Positions 49,998 through 60,012 of a stretch of 60,012 bases of DNA are shown here, one piece after another. Below the pieces are notes generated by a model. The model saw nothing but the letters and a program-made list of their open reading frames with translations. It had not been told where the DNA came from and ran no database searches. How positions within the stretch are numbered: position 1 is the first letter of the stretch; every line of letters starts with the position of its first letter. The stretch lies in contig NZ_MSDU01000021.1 of NCBI RefSeq assembly GCF_001936625.1, positions 1-60,012 on the forward strand, given 5' to 3'. The stretch is from Domibacillus antri. Lineage in GTDB: Bacteria; Bacillota; Bacilli; Bacillales; Domibacillaceae. The translations under genes and the position numbers were made by a program.

Positions 49998-50369
49998 TTA
50001 CTCTTTATTTGGTTTATTCGATTGTTTTCCCTGCAGCGCCCTCGCCAGCTTCAGCACATGCATAAGACTGCCTTTCACTTCCGTACATGACATATCCGCG
50101 GCCGGCTTTCTTGCAATGATAATGAAATCATAGCCGGGACAAACATCCATCTTTAATTCTATAAAGCACTGTCTTATGTATCGCTTTATTCGGTTGCGCA
50201 CAACAGCATTGCCGATTTTTTTACTGACCGACAAGCCGATCCGGAACGGTACATTTTGTTCTTTTTTATACATATAAACAACAAACTGCCGATTCGCGAA
50301 CGATTTCCCTTTACTGAAAACCGTTTGAAAATCGTCATTTTTTTTAATTCGGAATGATTTTTTCATCAT
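49998..50369 (-). CDS. rnpA: Ribonuclease P protein component
   Basis: A basic protein of 123 residues that assists the RNase P RNA in tRNA 5' maturation. [32 protein letters not shown] and the family core [25 protein letters not shown] are visible. I choose ATG 50369 after AGCAGGTG; an upstream ATG lacks support. It follows rpmH with a hairpin between. Confidence 0.95.
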   Translation of the reverse strand: MMKKSFRIKKNDDFQTVFSKGKSFANRQFVVYMYKKEQNVPFRIGLSVSKKIGNAVVRNRIKRYIRQCFIELKMDVCPGYDFIIIARKPAADMSCTEVKGSLMHVLKLARALQGKQSNKPNKE

Positions 50370-50408
50370 GACACCTGCTGGTTCTTTCATTCGCACAGCG
50401 ATCTTTAG

Positions 50409-50440
50409 AAAAAAAGACCACTGAAATGGTCAGTGGTCTT
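50409..50440 (-). terminator. Hairpin between rpmH and rnpA
   Basis: AGACCACTG and CAGTGGTCT form a 9-bp stem with an 8-base loop, followed on the minus strand by seven T. Probably a partial terminator that sets the ratio of L34 to RnpA. Confidence 0.85.
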
Positions 50441-50573
50441 ATGCAGATAATACTTTTCTGCCTTTTGCACGGCGGCTTGCTAAAACACGGCGGCCGTTTT
50501 TAGAACTCATACGTGCACGGAAACCATGAACTTTGCTTCTTTTACGTTTATTAGGCTGATACGTTCTTTTCAT
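50439..50573 (-). CDS. rpmH: 50S ribosomal protein L34
   Basis: 44 residues, [19 protein letters not shown] then [19 protein letters not shown], identical in layout to Bacillus L34. ATG 50573 follows GGGAGGTG. A longer frame upstream is rejected. A consensus promoter lies 56-84 bases upstream. It marks the left edge of oriC. Confidence 0.98.
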   Translation of the reverse strand: MKRTYQPNKRKRSKVHGFRARMSSKNGRRVLASRRAKGRKVLSA

Positions 50574-50628
50574 ATTAAAACACCTCCCTGAGGTTTTCAA
50601 ATTCATATTTTCAAAACAGTCTTTGTTA

Positions 50629-50657
50629 ATTATAAAGACGAGTGTCAATCCTGTCAA
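50629..50657 (-). promoter_or_regulatory. Consensus sigma-A promoter of rpmH
   Basis: The minus strand reads TTGACA, 17 bases, TATAAT: both hexamers perfect. Confidence 0.9.
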
Positions 50658-50749
50658 CTGCATTTTAAAAACGGATTGGATCGACTTTATTTTACTGTCT
50701 TTTCTCAGCGGAATTTATTTATACACAACACATAATTTGTTGAACAAAT

Positions 50750-51020
50750 ACACATTGTGGACAGCATTCGACGGCACTTTTTGATTATCCACAACCTCTT
50801 ACTCTTGTTCTTCACAAGTCCTCACACTGTGGACAACGTTTCAAACATTGGTTTTTACCCTGTGGATAATTGATTTCAACCATTGCAACTGCTCTATATT
50901 TCTGCTATTATTATTTTGTTTTCACTCTGGATAACTCATTTCCAGAAAAAAACTATCCACAACTGTGGATAGTTTGTGGAAAAGCTATAAACAGACTGTT
51001 TTTATTTTTGTCCACACACT
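50750..51020. other. oriC, left part: DnaA-box cluster upstream of dnaA
   Basis: DnaA boxes: TTATCCACA at 50785-50793, TGTGGATAA at 50861-50869, and near-matches TGTGGACAA 50828-50836, TCTGGATAA 50936-50944, CTATCCACA 50953-50961, TGTGGATAG 50964-50972 and TTGTCCACA 51008-51016. The pair at 50953-50972 forms a palindrome with a 2-base centre. No gene lies between rpmH and dnaA. Confidence 0.93.
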
Positions 51021-51027
51021 GTAGAAA

Positions 51028-51056
51028 TTGTCGAAAAACTACTTTCATCTTATTAT
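51028..51056 (+). promoter_or_regulatory. Candidate dnaA promoter
   Basis: TTGTCG, 17 bases, TATTAT, about 105 bases before the dnaA start and next to DnaA boxes, allowing autoregulation. Confidence 0.5.
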
Positions 51057-51160
51057 ATATTTATTCACAATCATTGTCATGCATAATTATAAATTCTCCC
51101 CTTGTTTATGTTGTACAAACATTGAACATAGTATGCCTGGAGCAAGAAAGAAGGTGCCAT

Positions 51161-52516
51161 ATGGAAAACATTGATGATCTCTGGAACAAGGTTCTTGAGA
51201 ATATTCAAACAAGAATAAGCAAACCGAGTTATGATACGTGGGTAAAATCAACGAAGGCTCATTCTCTTCATGGAGACGCAATTGTTGTTGCTGCCCCCAA
51301 CTTTTTTAACCGCGATTGGCTTGAAGGGCACTACACGCACCTTATGTCGGAAATTATTAATGATTTAACCGGAGAAAAGCTGGATGTTTACTTTATTTCT
51401 CCGGACGTCCATGATTTCGAGACATACGTACCTCCAAAACACCAGCAAGAACAAGAGGCGGCCAATCAAAAAACGAACGGACAGGATACCATTCAAAGCA
51501 TGCTGAATCCAAAATACACGTTTGACACATTTGTAATCGGTTCGGGCAACCGTTTTGCCCACGCGGCTTCACTTGCTGTGGCAGAAGCTCCCGCAAAAGC
51601 GTATAATCCACTTTTTATCTATGGGGGCGTGGGTCTCGGAAAAACACATTTAATGCACGCGATCGGACATTACGTTCTTGAACACAATCCAGGAGCAAAA
51701 GTGGTTTATTTGTCGTCGGAAAAATTCACGAACGAGTTTATTAACTCCATCCGTGATAATAAAGCGGTGGAGTTTCGGAACAAATACCGTAATGTGGACG
51801 TTCTGCTCATTGATGATATTCAATTTTTGGCGGGCAAAGAACAAACACAGGAAGAGTTCTTTCATACATTTAATACGCTGCACGAGGAAAGCAAACAAAT
51901 CATCATATCCAGTGACCGGCCTCCAAAAGAAATCCCGACGCTTGAAGACCGGCTCCGTTCACGGTTCGAGTGGGGATTGATTACCGATATTACACCACCG
52001 GATCTGGAAACAAGAATTGCAATCCTGCGCAAAAAAGCCCGGGCTGAAAATTTGGACGTGCCAAATGAAGTCATGCTGTACATCGCCAATCAAATCGACA
52101 CAAACATCCGTGAGTTAGAAGGAGCGCTCATCCGTGTTGTTGCCTATTCTTCTTTAATTAACAAGGAAGTGAACGCAAACGTGGCTGCAGACGCGCTGAA
52201 AGACATTATTCCAGGGGCACGGCCAAAAGTCATTACGATTCCGGATATTCAACGGGTCGTTGGTGAGCAATATGATATCCGCCTCGAAGATTTCAAAGCG
52301 AAAAAACGGACAAAATCAGTTGCATTTCCGCGTCAGGTTGCCATGTATTTATCCCGTGAACTGACGGATTTTTCACTTCCCAAAATCGGGGAGGAGTTTG
52401 GCGGGCGTGATCATACAACGGTCATCCACGCGCACGAAAAAATATCAAAGCTGCTGGACACAGATCCTGCTGTTCAACAAAAAGTGAAAGAAATTATCAC
52501 CATTTTAAAAGCTTAA
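51161..52516 (+). CDS. dnaA: Chromosomal replication initiator DnaA
   Basis: 451 residues from ATG 51161 ([20 protein letters not shown]), with AGAAGGTG as ribosome site; a much longer open frame upstream runs through oriC and is rejected. Domain I is N-terminal, the linker is Gln/Glu rich, domain III has Walker [16 protein letters not shown] near 152-166 and Walker [14 protein letters not shown], and domain IV carries the DnaA signature [13 protein letters not shown] near 415. It binds the boxes on both sides of its own gene to melt the origin. Confidence 0.98.
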   Translation: MENIDDLWNKVLENIQTRISKPSYDTWVKSTKAHSLHGDAIVVAAPNFFNRDWLEGHYTHLMSEIINDLTGEKLDVYFISPDVHDFETYVPPKHQQEQEAANQKTNGQDTIQSMLNPKYTFDTFVIGSGNRFAHAASLAVAEAPAKAYNPLFIYGGVGLGKTHLMHAIGHYVLEHNPGAKVVYLSSEKFTNEFINSIRDNKAVEFRNKYRNVDVLLIDDIQFLAGKEQTQEEFFHTFNTLHEESKQIIISSDRPPKEIPTLEDRLRSRFEWGLITDITPPDLETRIAILRKKARAENLDVPNEVMLYIANQIDTNIRELEGALIRVVAYSSLINKEVNANVAADALKDIIPGARPKVITIPDIQRVVGEQYDIRLEDFKAKKRTKSVAFPRQVAMYLSRELTDFSLPKIGEEFGGRDHTTVIHAHEKISKLLDTDPAVQQKVKEIITILKA

Positions 52517-52551
52517 TAGCTTGTGAATAAACCAGGGCGAGTATCAACAGT

Positions 52552-52650
52552 CTGTCCACATGTGGATAGACTGTATTTATTTCGTTTTTTTGCACTTATC
52601 CACAAATCAACAAGCCCTACTACTACGACTATTATTTTTTTAATATAAAA
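52552..52650 (+). other. oriC, right part: DnaA boxes, DnaA-trios and AT-rich unwinding element
   Basis: CTGTCCACATGTGGATAGAC (52552-52571) and TTATCCACA at 52596-52604 are followed, after a short CAAGCC, by triplets CTA CTA CTA CGA CTA TTA TTT (52617-52637), the pattern of DnaA-trios, and then AT-rich sequence. This is the basal unwinding system described in B. subtilis, in the same dnaA-dnaN spacer. Confidence 0.85.
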
Positions 52651-52708
52651 ATACAGAACCAACCTTTAAGGAGGTTGCTATTCTAATATAATAACGGAGG
52701 GACACAGT

Positions 52709-53845
52709 ATGAAATTTTCCATTCAAAAAGACCGGCTTGTCGGAAGTGTACAAGATGTTTTAAAAGCAGTAAGTTCCAGAACGACAATTCCTATTTTGAC
52801 CGGTATTAAAATTCACGCATCAGATGATGGCATTACATTGACGGGAAGCGACTCTGATATTTCGATCGAATCATTTATACCGAAAGAAGAAGGGGAAACA
52901 CCGGTTGCGGTGATTGAAAAAACAGGCGGAGTTGTCTTGAATGCCCGTTTTTTTAATGAAATTGTCCGTAAGCTGCCGGCCTCTACTATTGAATTTGAAA
53001 CATCATCATCGTTTCAAACAATGATTCGTTCAGGACATGCGGAATTCAGCTTGAATGGGCAAGATGCAGATGAATATCCTCATTTGCCGCAAATCGATGA
53101 TGAAAATGTGTTCAAATTGCCTGCTGATCTTGTTAAAACATTAATACGGCAAACTGTATTTGCCGTATCAACATCTGAAACCCGTCCCATTTTAACTGGC
53201 GTCAACTGGAAAATCGAACAAGGAACACTTATTTGTACAGCAACAGACAGCCACCGCCTTGCTTTGCGAAAAACAACAGCGGAAGGGCTCCCGGACGGCG
53301 AATATAATGTGGTCATTCCAGGGAAAAGCTTGACCGAGCTTAGTAAAATTTTAGATGACTCGAATGAACCGGTGGAAATTGTCATGACGGAAAACCAGGT
53401 TCTTTTCCGTTCAAAACATGTGTTATTTTTCTCACGTCTGCTTGAAGGGAATTATCCGGATACGAGCCGTCTTATTCCGGATGATTACAAAACGAAAATT
53501 GAACTGAACACGAAAGAATATTTGCAGGCGGTTGACCGCGCTTCACTTTTAGCCCGTGAAGGCCGAAACAATGTAGTGAAAATGAGCAGCGGGGATTCCG
53601 GTACGATTGAAATTTCATCCAACTCTCCTGAGATCGGAAAAGTAACCGAGCAGGTTAACAGCATTTCAGCAGAAGGGGAGGAACTGAAAATCTCGTTCAG
53701 CGCGAAATATATGATGGATGCACTCAAAGCCATTGAAGGGGCAGAAATTGATATACAGTTTACAGGTGCGATGCGTCCGTTCGTTATTCGCCCGCTTCAT
53801 GATGACTCAACCTTGCAATTAATTTTACCTGTCCGCACATATTGA
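52709..53845 (+). CDS. dnaN: DNA polymerase III beta sliding clamp
   Basis: 378 residues of three repeated clamp domains, beginning MKFSIQKDRLVGSVQDVLKAV and ending LQLILPVRTY. Tethers polymerase III and repair proteins to DNA. The ATG follows AACGGAGGG. A terminator hairpin follows the stop, although read-through to yaaA is usual in this family of operons. No changes are seen. Confidence 0.98.
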   Translation: MKFSIQKDRLVGSVQDVLKAVSSRTTIPILTGIKIHASDDGITLTGSDSDISIESFIPKEEGETPVAVIEKTGGVVLNARFFNEIVRKLPASTIEFETSSSFQTMIRSGHAEFSLNGQDADEYPHLPQIDDENVFKLPADLVKTLIRQTVFAVSTSETRPILTGVNWKIEQGTLICTATDSHRLALRKTTAEGLPDGEYNVVIPGKSLTELSKILDDSNEPVEIVMTENQVLFRSKHVLFFSRLLEGNYPDTSRLIPDDYKTKIELNTKEYLQAVDRASLLAREGRNNVVKMSSGDSGTIEISSNSPEIGKVTEQVNSISAEGEELKISFSAKYMMDALKAIEGAEIDIQFTGAMRPFVIRPLHDDSTLQLILPVRTY

Positions 53846-53857
53846 TCCACCCATGCG

Positions 53858-53888
53858 AAAAGCGGGGCGTAACAGCTCCGCTTTTTTT
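53858..53888 (+). terminator. Terminator after dnaN
   Basis: AAAGCGG and CCGCTTT pair, with inner bases also able to pair (GGGGC/GCTCC), followed by seven T. Confidence 0.8.
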
Positions 53889-53950
53889 GTATTCAAGCCA
53901 ATTATTTAGTAAAATAAAGTATTAGGTTTTTTAACGGAGGAAACGACTAT

Positions 53951-54190
53951 ATGACGACTCAAAAAACAGGGAACGATGAAGAATTCATCACGCTCGGTCA
54001 ATTTTTAAAACTTGCCGGCGTTATTCAGACGGGCGGCATGGCTAAATGGTTTTTAAGCGAGCACGATGTATATGTAAATGGCGAAAAAGATAATCGCAGA
54101 GGACGGAAACTGTATGAAGGCGATGAAGTGGAAATTCCAGGTGATGGTATATATGAAGTTGGATTCGGATCAGAGGAAGAGAGCGATTAA
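53951..54190 (+). CDS. yaaA: S4-domain RNA-binding protein YaaA
   Basis: A 79-residue protein consisting almost entirely of an S4 fold: [25 protein letters not shown], then [23 protein letters not shown]. It is linked to late 50S ribosome assembly in B. subtilis. Strong ACGGAGGAAA ribosome site. Lies in the standard place between dnaN and recF, 26 bases before recF. Confidence 0.94.
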   Translation: MTTQKTGNDEEFITLGQFLKLAGVIQTGGMAKWFLSEHDVYVNGEKDNRRGRKLYEGDEVEIPGDGIYEVGFGSEEESD

Positions 54191-54216
54191 CTGCCCGCGA
54201 AAGGTGTTTTGATTAT

Positions 54217-55335
54217 ATGCACATTGAACAAATGGCCCTTGAAAATTATCGCAATTACGAATCTCTTCTTGTTCAATTCGACAATACCGTCAATGTCGTC
54301 ATCGGTGAAAATGCGCAGGGAAAAACAAATATCATTGAATCCATTTACGTGCTGGCGATGGCCAAATCGCACCGGACATCAAATGATAAAGATTTAATTC
54401 GCTGGGAAGCGGAATATGCTAAAATAAAAGGGCGAGTGCAAAAAAAGCATCAGTCACTCCCGCTTGAACTGCTGATTTCCAAAAAAGGAAAAAAAGCGAA
54501 GGTCAATCATCTTGAGCAAACGCGTCTGAGCCGATACATCGGCAATATGAACGTGGTCATGTTTGCGCCGGAAGATTTGACGCTTGTCAAAGGAAGCCCA
54601 CAGGTTAGAAGGCGTTTTATTGACATGGAAATTGGACAGGTATCGCCTGTTTATTTACACGATTTAAGTCTTTATCATAAAGTGTTGCAGCAGCGGAACC
54701 ATTATTTAAAGCAGCTGCAGACGAAACGTGCATCAGACTACACCATGCTTGATGTACTGACAGAACAGTTGATTGATCTGGCTGTGAAAGTGATGATAAA
54801 GCGGTTTGAATTTATCCGAATGCTTCAAAGATGGGCAGGACCGCTGCATTCAGGGATCTCCAGAGGCATTGAATCACTTAATATTTTATATGAACCTGCC
54901 GCAGGTATTCGTGAGGAACACAGTGAAGAGCAGATTCGGTCTATTTTGACCGAATCGTTTCAAAAAGGCCGGACAAGAGAAGTGGACCGCGGTGTTACAC
55001 TGACAGGACCGCATCGTGACGATCTTCTTTTTTATGTAAACGGCAAAAACATTCAAACATTCGGATCGCAGGGGCAGCAGCGGACGACAGCGCTGGCGGT
55101 AAAACTTGCGGAGATTGAATTGATTCAATCTGAAATCGGGGAATACCCGATTTTACTTCTTGATGATGTTTTATCCGAACTGGATGATTACCGTCAATCC
55201 CATTTACTGAATACGATTCATGGGAAAGTGCAGACGTTTGTGACCACAACGAACACGGATGGCATTGAACACGACACATTAAATGCTGCTTCCGCTTACA
55301 GTGTAACAAGCGGAGCTATTCAACAAATAAAGTAA
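54217..55335 (+). CDS. recF: DNA replication and repair ATPase RecF
   Basis: An SMC-like ABC ATPase of 372 residues. Walker [14 protein letters not shown] near 30-42, family block [25 protein letters not shown], signature [16 protein letters not shown] and Walker [15 protein letters not shown] near 308-321. With RecO and RecR it loads RecA on gapped DNA. It is followed directly by gyrB after 32 bases; the small remB (yaaB) gene found here in B. subtilis is absent. Confidence 0.97.
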   Translation: MHIEQMALENYRNYESLLVQFDNTVNVVIGENAQGKTNIIESIYVLAMAKSHRTSNDKDLIRWEAEYAKIKGRVQKKHQSLPLELLISKKGKKAKVNHLEQTRLSRYIGNMNVVMFAPEDLTLVKGSPQVRRRFIDMEIGQVSPVYLHDLSLYHKVLQQRNHYLKQLQTKRASDYTMLDVLTEQLIDLAVKVMIKRFEFIRMLQRWAGPLHSGISRGIESLNILYEPAAGIREEHSEEQIRSILTESFQKGRTREVDRGVTLTGPHRDDLLFYVNGKNIQTFGSQGQQRTTALAVKLAEIELIQSEIGEYPILLLDDVLSELDDYRQSHLLNTIHGKVQTFVTTTNTDGIEHDTLNAASAYSVTSGAIQQIK

Positions 55336-55361
55336 TATCATTTTACCGAAAGAGAAGGTGA

Positions 55362-57293
<1,932 letters not shown>

Positions 57294-57302
57294 ACTGAAA
57301 TG

Positions 57303-57334
57303 GCGCCCGTGAATGCGGGCGCTCCCACTTTTTT
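57303..57334 (+). terminator. Hairpin with T-run between gyrB and gyrA
   Basis: GCGCCCG and CGGGCGC form a perfect 7-bp GC stem with a 6-base loop, and six T follow after CTCCCAC. Probably a partial terminator or RNA-processing site, since gyrB and gyrA need to be co-expressed. Confidence 0.55.
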
Positions 57335-57352
57335 AAAAGGGAGGATTTTTTC

Positions 57353-59821
57353 ATGGCTGATACGCCAAGCTCCAACGTGAAAGAGATTAATATAAGCCAG
57401 GAAATGCGTTCATCATTTCTAGATTATGCGATGAGCGTTATCGTTTCCCGTGCACTTCCGGACGTGCGTGATGGCTTAAAGCCGGTTCATCGGCGTATTC
57501 TTTATGCAATGAATGACCTTGGCATGACAGCGGACAAAGCCTATAAAAAGTCTGCACGGATCGTCGGTGACGTTATTGGTAAGTATCACCCGCACGGTGA
57601 CTCTGCTGTGTATGAAACGATGGTACGGATGGCGCAGGACTTCAACTATCGCTACATGCTTGTTGACGGCCACGGCAATTTCGGTTCGGTCGACGGCGAT
57701 GCTGCGGCCGCAATGCGGTATACAGAAGCCCGTATGTCAAAAATTGCAATGGAAATAACACGCGACTTGAATAAAGATACGATTGACTATAAAGACAACT
57801 ATGATGGCTCTGAACGGGAACCGGTCGTATTGCCGGCGCGCTTTCCAAACCTGCTTGTCAACGGAGCATCCGGTATTGCTGTCGGCATGGCGACGAATAT
57901 TCCGCCTCATCAGCTTGGAGAAGTCATTGATGGACTCCTAGCTGTAAGTAAAAATCCGGATTTGTCTGTGCTTGATTTAATGGAGTACATACCGGGACCT
58001 GATTTCCCGACTGCCGGTATTTTAATGGGACGAAGCGGGATTCGCCGTGCATATGAGACAGGACGCGGATCTATTACATTGCGTGCACGCACAGAAATTG
58101 AAGAAAAAGCAAATGGGAAAGAAACGATCATCGTTACAGAAATCCCGTATCAAGTGAATAAAGCGAAATTAATTGAACGGATTGCGGAACTTGTCCGTGA
58201 TAAAAAAATTGATGGCATCACCGATCTTCGCGATGAATCAGACCGGGAAGGCATGCGGATTGTGATGGAAATCCGCCGTGACGCAAATGCCAGTGTTGTA
58301 TTAAATAATTTGTATAAATATACGGCGATGCAAACAAGCTTTGGCATTAATATGCTGGCGCTTGTCGACGGGCATCCGAAAGTACTCAGCTTAAAAGAAT
58401 GCTTAACGCATTATCTTGCTCACCAGCAGGAAATTATTCGCCGCCGCACGCAGTTTGACTTAAATAAAGCGGAAGCGCGTGCACACATTTTAGAAGGACT
58501 TCGTATTGCGCTTGATCATATCGACCGCATCATCGCCTTGATCCGGGGTTCTCAAACAACGGATATTGCACGCGAGGGGTTGATGGAACAGTTCGGTTTA
58601 TCTGAAAAGCAGGCTCAGGCGATTTTGGATATGCGTCTTCAGCGTTTAACAGGACTGGAACGCGAAAAAATCGAAGAAGAATATCAGAATCTGCTTGCGG
58701 TAATTGCCGAATTAAAAGCCATTTTAGCAGACGAAGAAAAAATTCTTGAAATCATCCGCGAAGAATTGACTGAAATTAAAGAGAGGTTCAATGATAAGCG
58801 CCGCACAGAAATTACAGACGGTGCTCCTGGAGATTTAATGGACGAAGATTTGATCCCGGTTGAAAAAATCATCGTAACGCTCACACATAAAGGATATATT
58901 AAACGCCTCCCTGTATCGACATATCGCAGTCAAAGACGCGGAGGACGCGGCATTCAAGGCATGGGCACGAATGAAAATGACTTTGTGGAGCAGCTGCTTA
59001 CAACATCCACGCATGATACGATTCTCTTTTTCACAAACAAAGGGAAAGTGTATCGCCTAAAAGGGTATCAAATTCCGGAATTCAGCCGTACTGCTAAAGG
59101 CATTCCGCTTGTTAACCTGCTTGGTGTTGAACAGGATGAGTGGGTAAATTCCATGCTCTTCGTTGAAGAATTTACTGAAGATGCATTTTTATTCTTCGCA
59201 ACAAAACAAGGCATTGTGAAGCGCACACCGCTTATGGATTATGCCAATATTCGTACGAACGGCTTAATTGCACTCAATATTCGTGAAGAAGACGAACTCA
59301 TATCTGTTAAATTGACAGATGGACAGCAGCATATTGTGATTGGAACAAAACAAGGGATGCTCATCCGCTTCCCTGAAGATAACGTCCGTTCCATGGGCCG
59401 AACTTCAACAGGTGTAAAAGGCATTACACTGTCGGAAGATGATTATGCGGTAGGAATGGAACTTGTTAAAGAAAACGATTATATTTTAATCGTCACAGAA
59501 AATGGTTATGGGAAATTAACGCCGGAGTCCGAATACCGTATTCAAACACGTGGGGGTAAAGGCCTCATAACATGCAACATTACGGAAAAGAATGGAACAA
59601 TGATTGCGGTAAAAACTGTCACTGGCGAAGAGGACCTCATGTTAATTACAATGGGTGGCGTCCTGATCCGGATGGATATTGGCAGCATTTCCATTACCGG
59701 ACGCAATACGCAGGGAGTTAAGCTTATTCGCCTCGGTGATAATGAAACGGTTGCTACCGTGGCAAAAGTGGAAAAAGAAGATGAAGAAGCGCTCGATTCT
59801 GAGGAAGAAACAGAAGAATGA
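57353..59821 (+). CDS. gyrA: DNA gyrase subunit A
   Basis: 822 residues. The catalytic Tyr is residue 123 (AMRYTEARM). The quinolone-determining region reads [17 protein letters not shown] with Ser84 and Glu88, the susceptible type. The C-terminal wrapping domain has the GyrA-box [11 protein letters not shown] and ends in an acidic tail ([12 protein letters not shown]). Strong GGGAGG ribosome site. In B. subtilis an rRNA operon follows; here an insertion sequence begins nine bases after the stop. Confidence 0.98.
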   Translation: MADTPSSNVKEINISQEMRSSFLDYAMSVIVSRALPDVRDGLKPVHRRILYAMNDLGMTADKAYKKSARIVGDVIGKYHPHGDSAVYETMVRMAQDFNYRYMLVDGHGNFGSVDGDAAAAMRYTEARMSKIAMEITRDLNKDTIDYKDNYDGSEREPVVLPARFPNLLVNGASGIAVGMATNIPPHQLGEVIDGLLAVSKNPDLSVLDLMEYIPGPDFPTAGILMGRSGIRRAYETGRGSITLRARTEIEEKANGKETIIVTEIPYQVNKAKLIERIAELVRDKKIDGITDLRDESDREGMRIVMEIRRDANASVVLNNLYKYTAMQTSFGINMLALVDGHPKVLSLKECLTHYLAHQQEIIRRRTQFDLNKAEARAHILEGLRIALDHIDRIIALIRGSQTTDIAREGLMEQFGLSEKQAQAILDMRLQRLTGLEREKIEEEYQNLLAVIAELKAILADEEKILEIIREELTEIKERFNDKRRTEITDGAPGDLMDEDLIPVEKIIVTLTHKGYIKRLPVSTYRSQRRGGRGIQGMGTNENDFVEQLLTTSTHDTILFFTNKGKVYRLKGYQIPEFSRTAKGIPLVNLLGVEQDEWVNSMLFVEEFTEDAFLFFATKQGIVKRTPLMDYANIRTNGLIALNIREEDELISVKLTDGQQHIVIGTKQGMLIRFPEDNVRSMGRTSTGVKGITLSEDDYAVGMELVKENDYILIVTENGYGKLTPESEYRIQTRGGKGLITCNITEKNGTMIAVKTVTGEEDLMLITMGGVLIRMDIGSISITGRNTQGVKLIRLGDNETVATVAKVEKEDEEALDSEEETEE

Positions 59822-59860
59822 AGCAAAAAAGGGGCTGTCTCAAAAGCCTCTTAATGAAGA

Positions 59861-59900
59861 AAATCCGGCGGGTTCTTGAAAAGGACCCGCCGGATTTTTT
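59861..59900. terminator. Strong hairpin at the IS end
   Basis: AAATCCGGCGGGT and its exact complement form a 13-bp stem with an 11-base loop, with six T on the plus strand. It can terminate both gyrA and the transposase gene and shields one from the other. Confidence 0.85.
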
Positions 59901-60012
59901 CATTTGCCGCCGTTTTGCCCCTGCAACTGGCGGGTCACCTGCGCCGGTTGCAGGAAATTGTGGGCCATGGCGGCGAGGCCGAAATCGAGGTGAACGGTGT
60001 CCAGACCCCTGA
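59900..60012 (-). CDS. Transposase, C-terminal fragment (IS1182 type), 5' end beyond window
   Basis: The last 36 codons of a minus-strand frame ending at TGA. It contains RGLDTVHLDFGLAAMAHNF, which resembles the conserved C-terminal end of DDE transposases of the IS1182 family (typically R/K-G-L-x-x-V-x-x-E/D-F-G-L-x-x-x-A-H-N). Codons are GC-rich in the third position, unlike gyrA. Only the tail is visible, so catalytic residues and intactness are unknown. Confidence 0.72.
   Translation of the reverse strand, partial: RGLDTVHLDFGLAAMAHNFLQPAQVTRQLQGQNGGK

Larger units (their letters stand above)
59831..60012 (-). mobile_element. End of an IS1182-like insertion sequence (continues beyond the window)
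   Basis: GGGGCTGTCTCAAAAG at 59831-59846 looks like an IS1182-type terminal inverted repeat. Inside it are a terminator hairpin and the 3' end of a transposase gene on the minus strand. The other end lies outside the window, so the target duplication cannot be checked. Confidence 0.7.

Noticed and set aside
50870-51160. Longer DnaA N-terminus (97 extra codons)
   Set aside because: The extension crosses the oriC DnaA boxes and the dnaA promoter; the start at 51161 has a ribosome site and the family N-terminus.

Overview
This window is the replication-origin region of a low-to-mid GC Gram-positive bacterium of the Bacillaceae (Bacillus in the broad sense). The assignment rests on the gene order rpmH-dnaA-dnaN-yaaA-recF-gyrB-gyrA, parAB plus a separate Noc gene, the walRKHIJ-htrC-rlmH block, two perfect Bacillus-type parS sites, a Bacillus-type 7-1-7 Fur box and a perfect CIRCE element. 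The ectABCD cluster suggests a salt- or desiccation-tolerant organism.

Layout. 1-16.5 kb is an accessory arm: a membrane-anchored GGDEF/EAL protein, a candidate small RNA, the ectoine/hydroxyectoine operon, a divergent Fur-controlled ferric-siderophore ABC transporter interrupted by an unusual phased repeat island, htpG under CIRCE, a processive-type glycosyltransferase and a frameshifted galU. 16.5-28 kb carries mqo, rlmH, a CxxH/CxxC mini-protein, htrC, an Old Yellow Enzyme homologue, the walRKHIJ cell-wall two-component operon and tRNA-Phe and tRNA-Asp genes. 28-38 kb carries purA, the replicative helicase gene, rplI-gdpP, a DUF2232 membrane protein, a chemoreceptor and rpsF-ssb-rpsR with its S6:S18 leader. 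38-50.6 kb carries a UPF0014 permease, ychF, a DUF951 protein, an MscS channel, a DUF554 protein, parAB, noc, rsmG-mnmG-mnmE, yidC, rnpA and rpmH, all on the minus strand. oriC flanks dnaA (about 50.7-51.15 kb and 52.55-52.65 kb). To the right the genes run on the plus strand to gyrA, which is followed after nine bases by the end of an IS1182-like insertion sequence cut off by the window.

Nearly all core genes point away from oriC, so they are co-directional with replication. ParA, ParB, parS and Noc handle origin segregation and nucleoid occlusion. WalRK, HtrC and YidC tend the envelope, and GdpP controls c-di-AMP. The most notable irregularities are the absence of jag (khpB) beside yidC, the absence of remB between recF and gyrB, a 4-bp duplication that breaks galU, a repeat island whose units are spaced by about two helical turns and flip orientation midway, and a promoter-hairpin-terminator unit that looks like an undescribed small RNA.
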